DNA of 5,501 nt from Chloroflexota bacterium (GTDB taxonomy: Bacteria; Chloroflexota; UBA6077). Where the stretch lies: contig JAJYKO010000454.1 of NCBI GenBank assembly GCA_021788565.1, positions 1-5,501 of the forward strand, in the 5' to 3' direction. The notes under the pieces were generated by a model. That model was given only the letters and a program-made list of their open reading frames with translations. It did not search any database and was not told the origin of the DNA. Every line of letters starts with the position of its first letter. Within the stretch, counting starts at the first letter, position 1. Below are positions 5,336 to 5,501 of this stretch, piece after piece. The position numbers were made by a program, and so were the translations under genes.

Positions 5336-5439
5336 CGTCTTGTGGGGAACCCGAGGCGCTGGCTCTGCCAGTCGAAGGCGCTTCCGCCCACGAGTTTGCG
5401 TCGGGCAGATCATCGGGAGATCCAGTATGGAGGTGAACG

Positions 5440-5501
5440 ATGAAGCTGTACATTGACGTTGACGTGGATCAACCCTACCTGGTGACCGACGACGGAGAGG
5501 C
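5440..5501 (+). CDS. Start of an unrecognised gene (3' end outside window)
   Basis: ATG at 5440 is preceded by a near-perfect Shine-Dalgarno GGAGGTG (5429-5435) at ideal spacing, and the frame is open to the window edge. Only 20 full codons are visible: it begins MKLYIDVDVD, continues QPYLVTDD and is strongly acidic. That is too little to assign a family. It reads away from the hydrolase operon, downstream of the TATAAT promoter. The reality of the start is well supported; the function is unknown. Confidence 0.7.
   Translation, partial: MKLYIDVDVDQPYLVTDDGE

Larger units (their letters stand above)
5045..5439. other. Divergent intergenic region without a supported gene
   Basis: This stretch of almost 400 bases between the hydrolase ribosome binding site and the next gene holds the dyad at 5069-5080, the palindrome at 5149-5217, and the candidate promoter at 5307-5335 with its leader. 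Open frames that cross it run through the palindrome and lack family features, so no gene is called. Bases 5218-5306 show nothing recognisable. Confidence 0.6.

Noticed and set aside
4628..5443. Long + strand frame opposite the alpha/beta hydrolase and through the intergenic region
   Set aside because: It is antisense to the hydrolase with its full triad, and its continuation translates the palindrome at 5149-5217. No domain is recognisable.
5103..5456. 117-codon + strand frame ending over the edge gene's start
   Set aside because: It translates the palindromic repeat (GGSAGASPS) and then overlaps the well-supported ATG at 5440 in another frame. This is a typical spurious repeat-derived ORF.
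1..5501. CRISPR array, tRNA or rRNA gene
   Set aside because: No regularly spaced direct repeats, no cloverleaf-like segments and no rRNA-like stretches were seen.

Overview
The window comes from a high-G+C bacterium. Protein-coding G+C is mostly above 60%, and GTG and TTG starts occur beside clear Shine-Dalgarno sequences. Dispersed GC-rich palindromes sit between genes. Chloroflexota or a similar soil or sediment phylum would fit, but no marker gene here fixes the taxonomy, so this is a weak inference.

Layout. Two genes on the + strand occupy 1-1888: the C-terminal 149 residues of an alanine racemase (cut by the left edge) and a complete pyrimidine-nucleoside phosphorylase (pdp). A 141-base intergenic region with two GC-rich hairpins separates pdp from a convergent block of four minus-strand genes. 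Nearest to pdp is a compact HEPN-MNT pair (2030-2829) of the toxin-antitoxin type: HEPN first, then a minimal nucleotidyltransferase whose GTG start overlaps the HEPN stop (GTGA). Its G+C is lower than that of its neighbours. It has its own consensus-like promoter, placed so that the HEPN mRNA would be leaderless and embedded in a long-spaced inverted repeat. Upstream of it lie two hydrolase genes reading the same way: an alpha/beta hydrolase (4211-5032), then a beta-lactamase-fold serine hydrolase (2944-4155). They are probably co-transcribed. The right end (5033-5439) is a divergent intergenic region with a 69-base imperfect palindrome and a TATAAT promoter. These lead to a + strand gene starting at 5440 and cut by the right edge.

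How the genes relate. Alanine racemase supplies D-alanine for peptidoglycan and Pdp salvages pyrimidine nucleosides; both are housekeeping. The HEPN-MNT pair looks like a mobile accessory module inserted between housekeeping and hydrolase genes. The two hydrolases may act on related ester or amide substrates, but nothing here names the substrate. No CRISPR array, tRNA, rRNA or transposase was seen. The most interesting part is the HEPN-MNT module: apparently leaderless, translationally coupled, with a HEPN protein lacking a recognisable RX4-6H motif.
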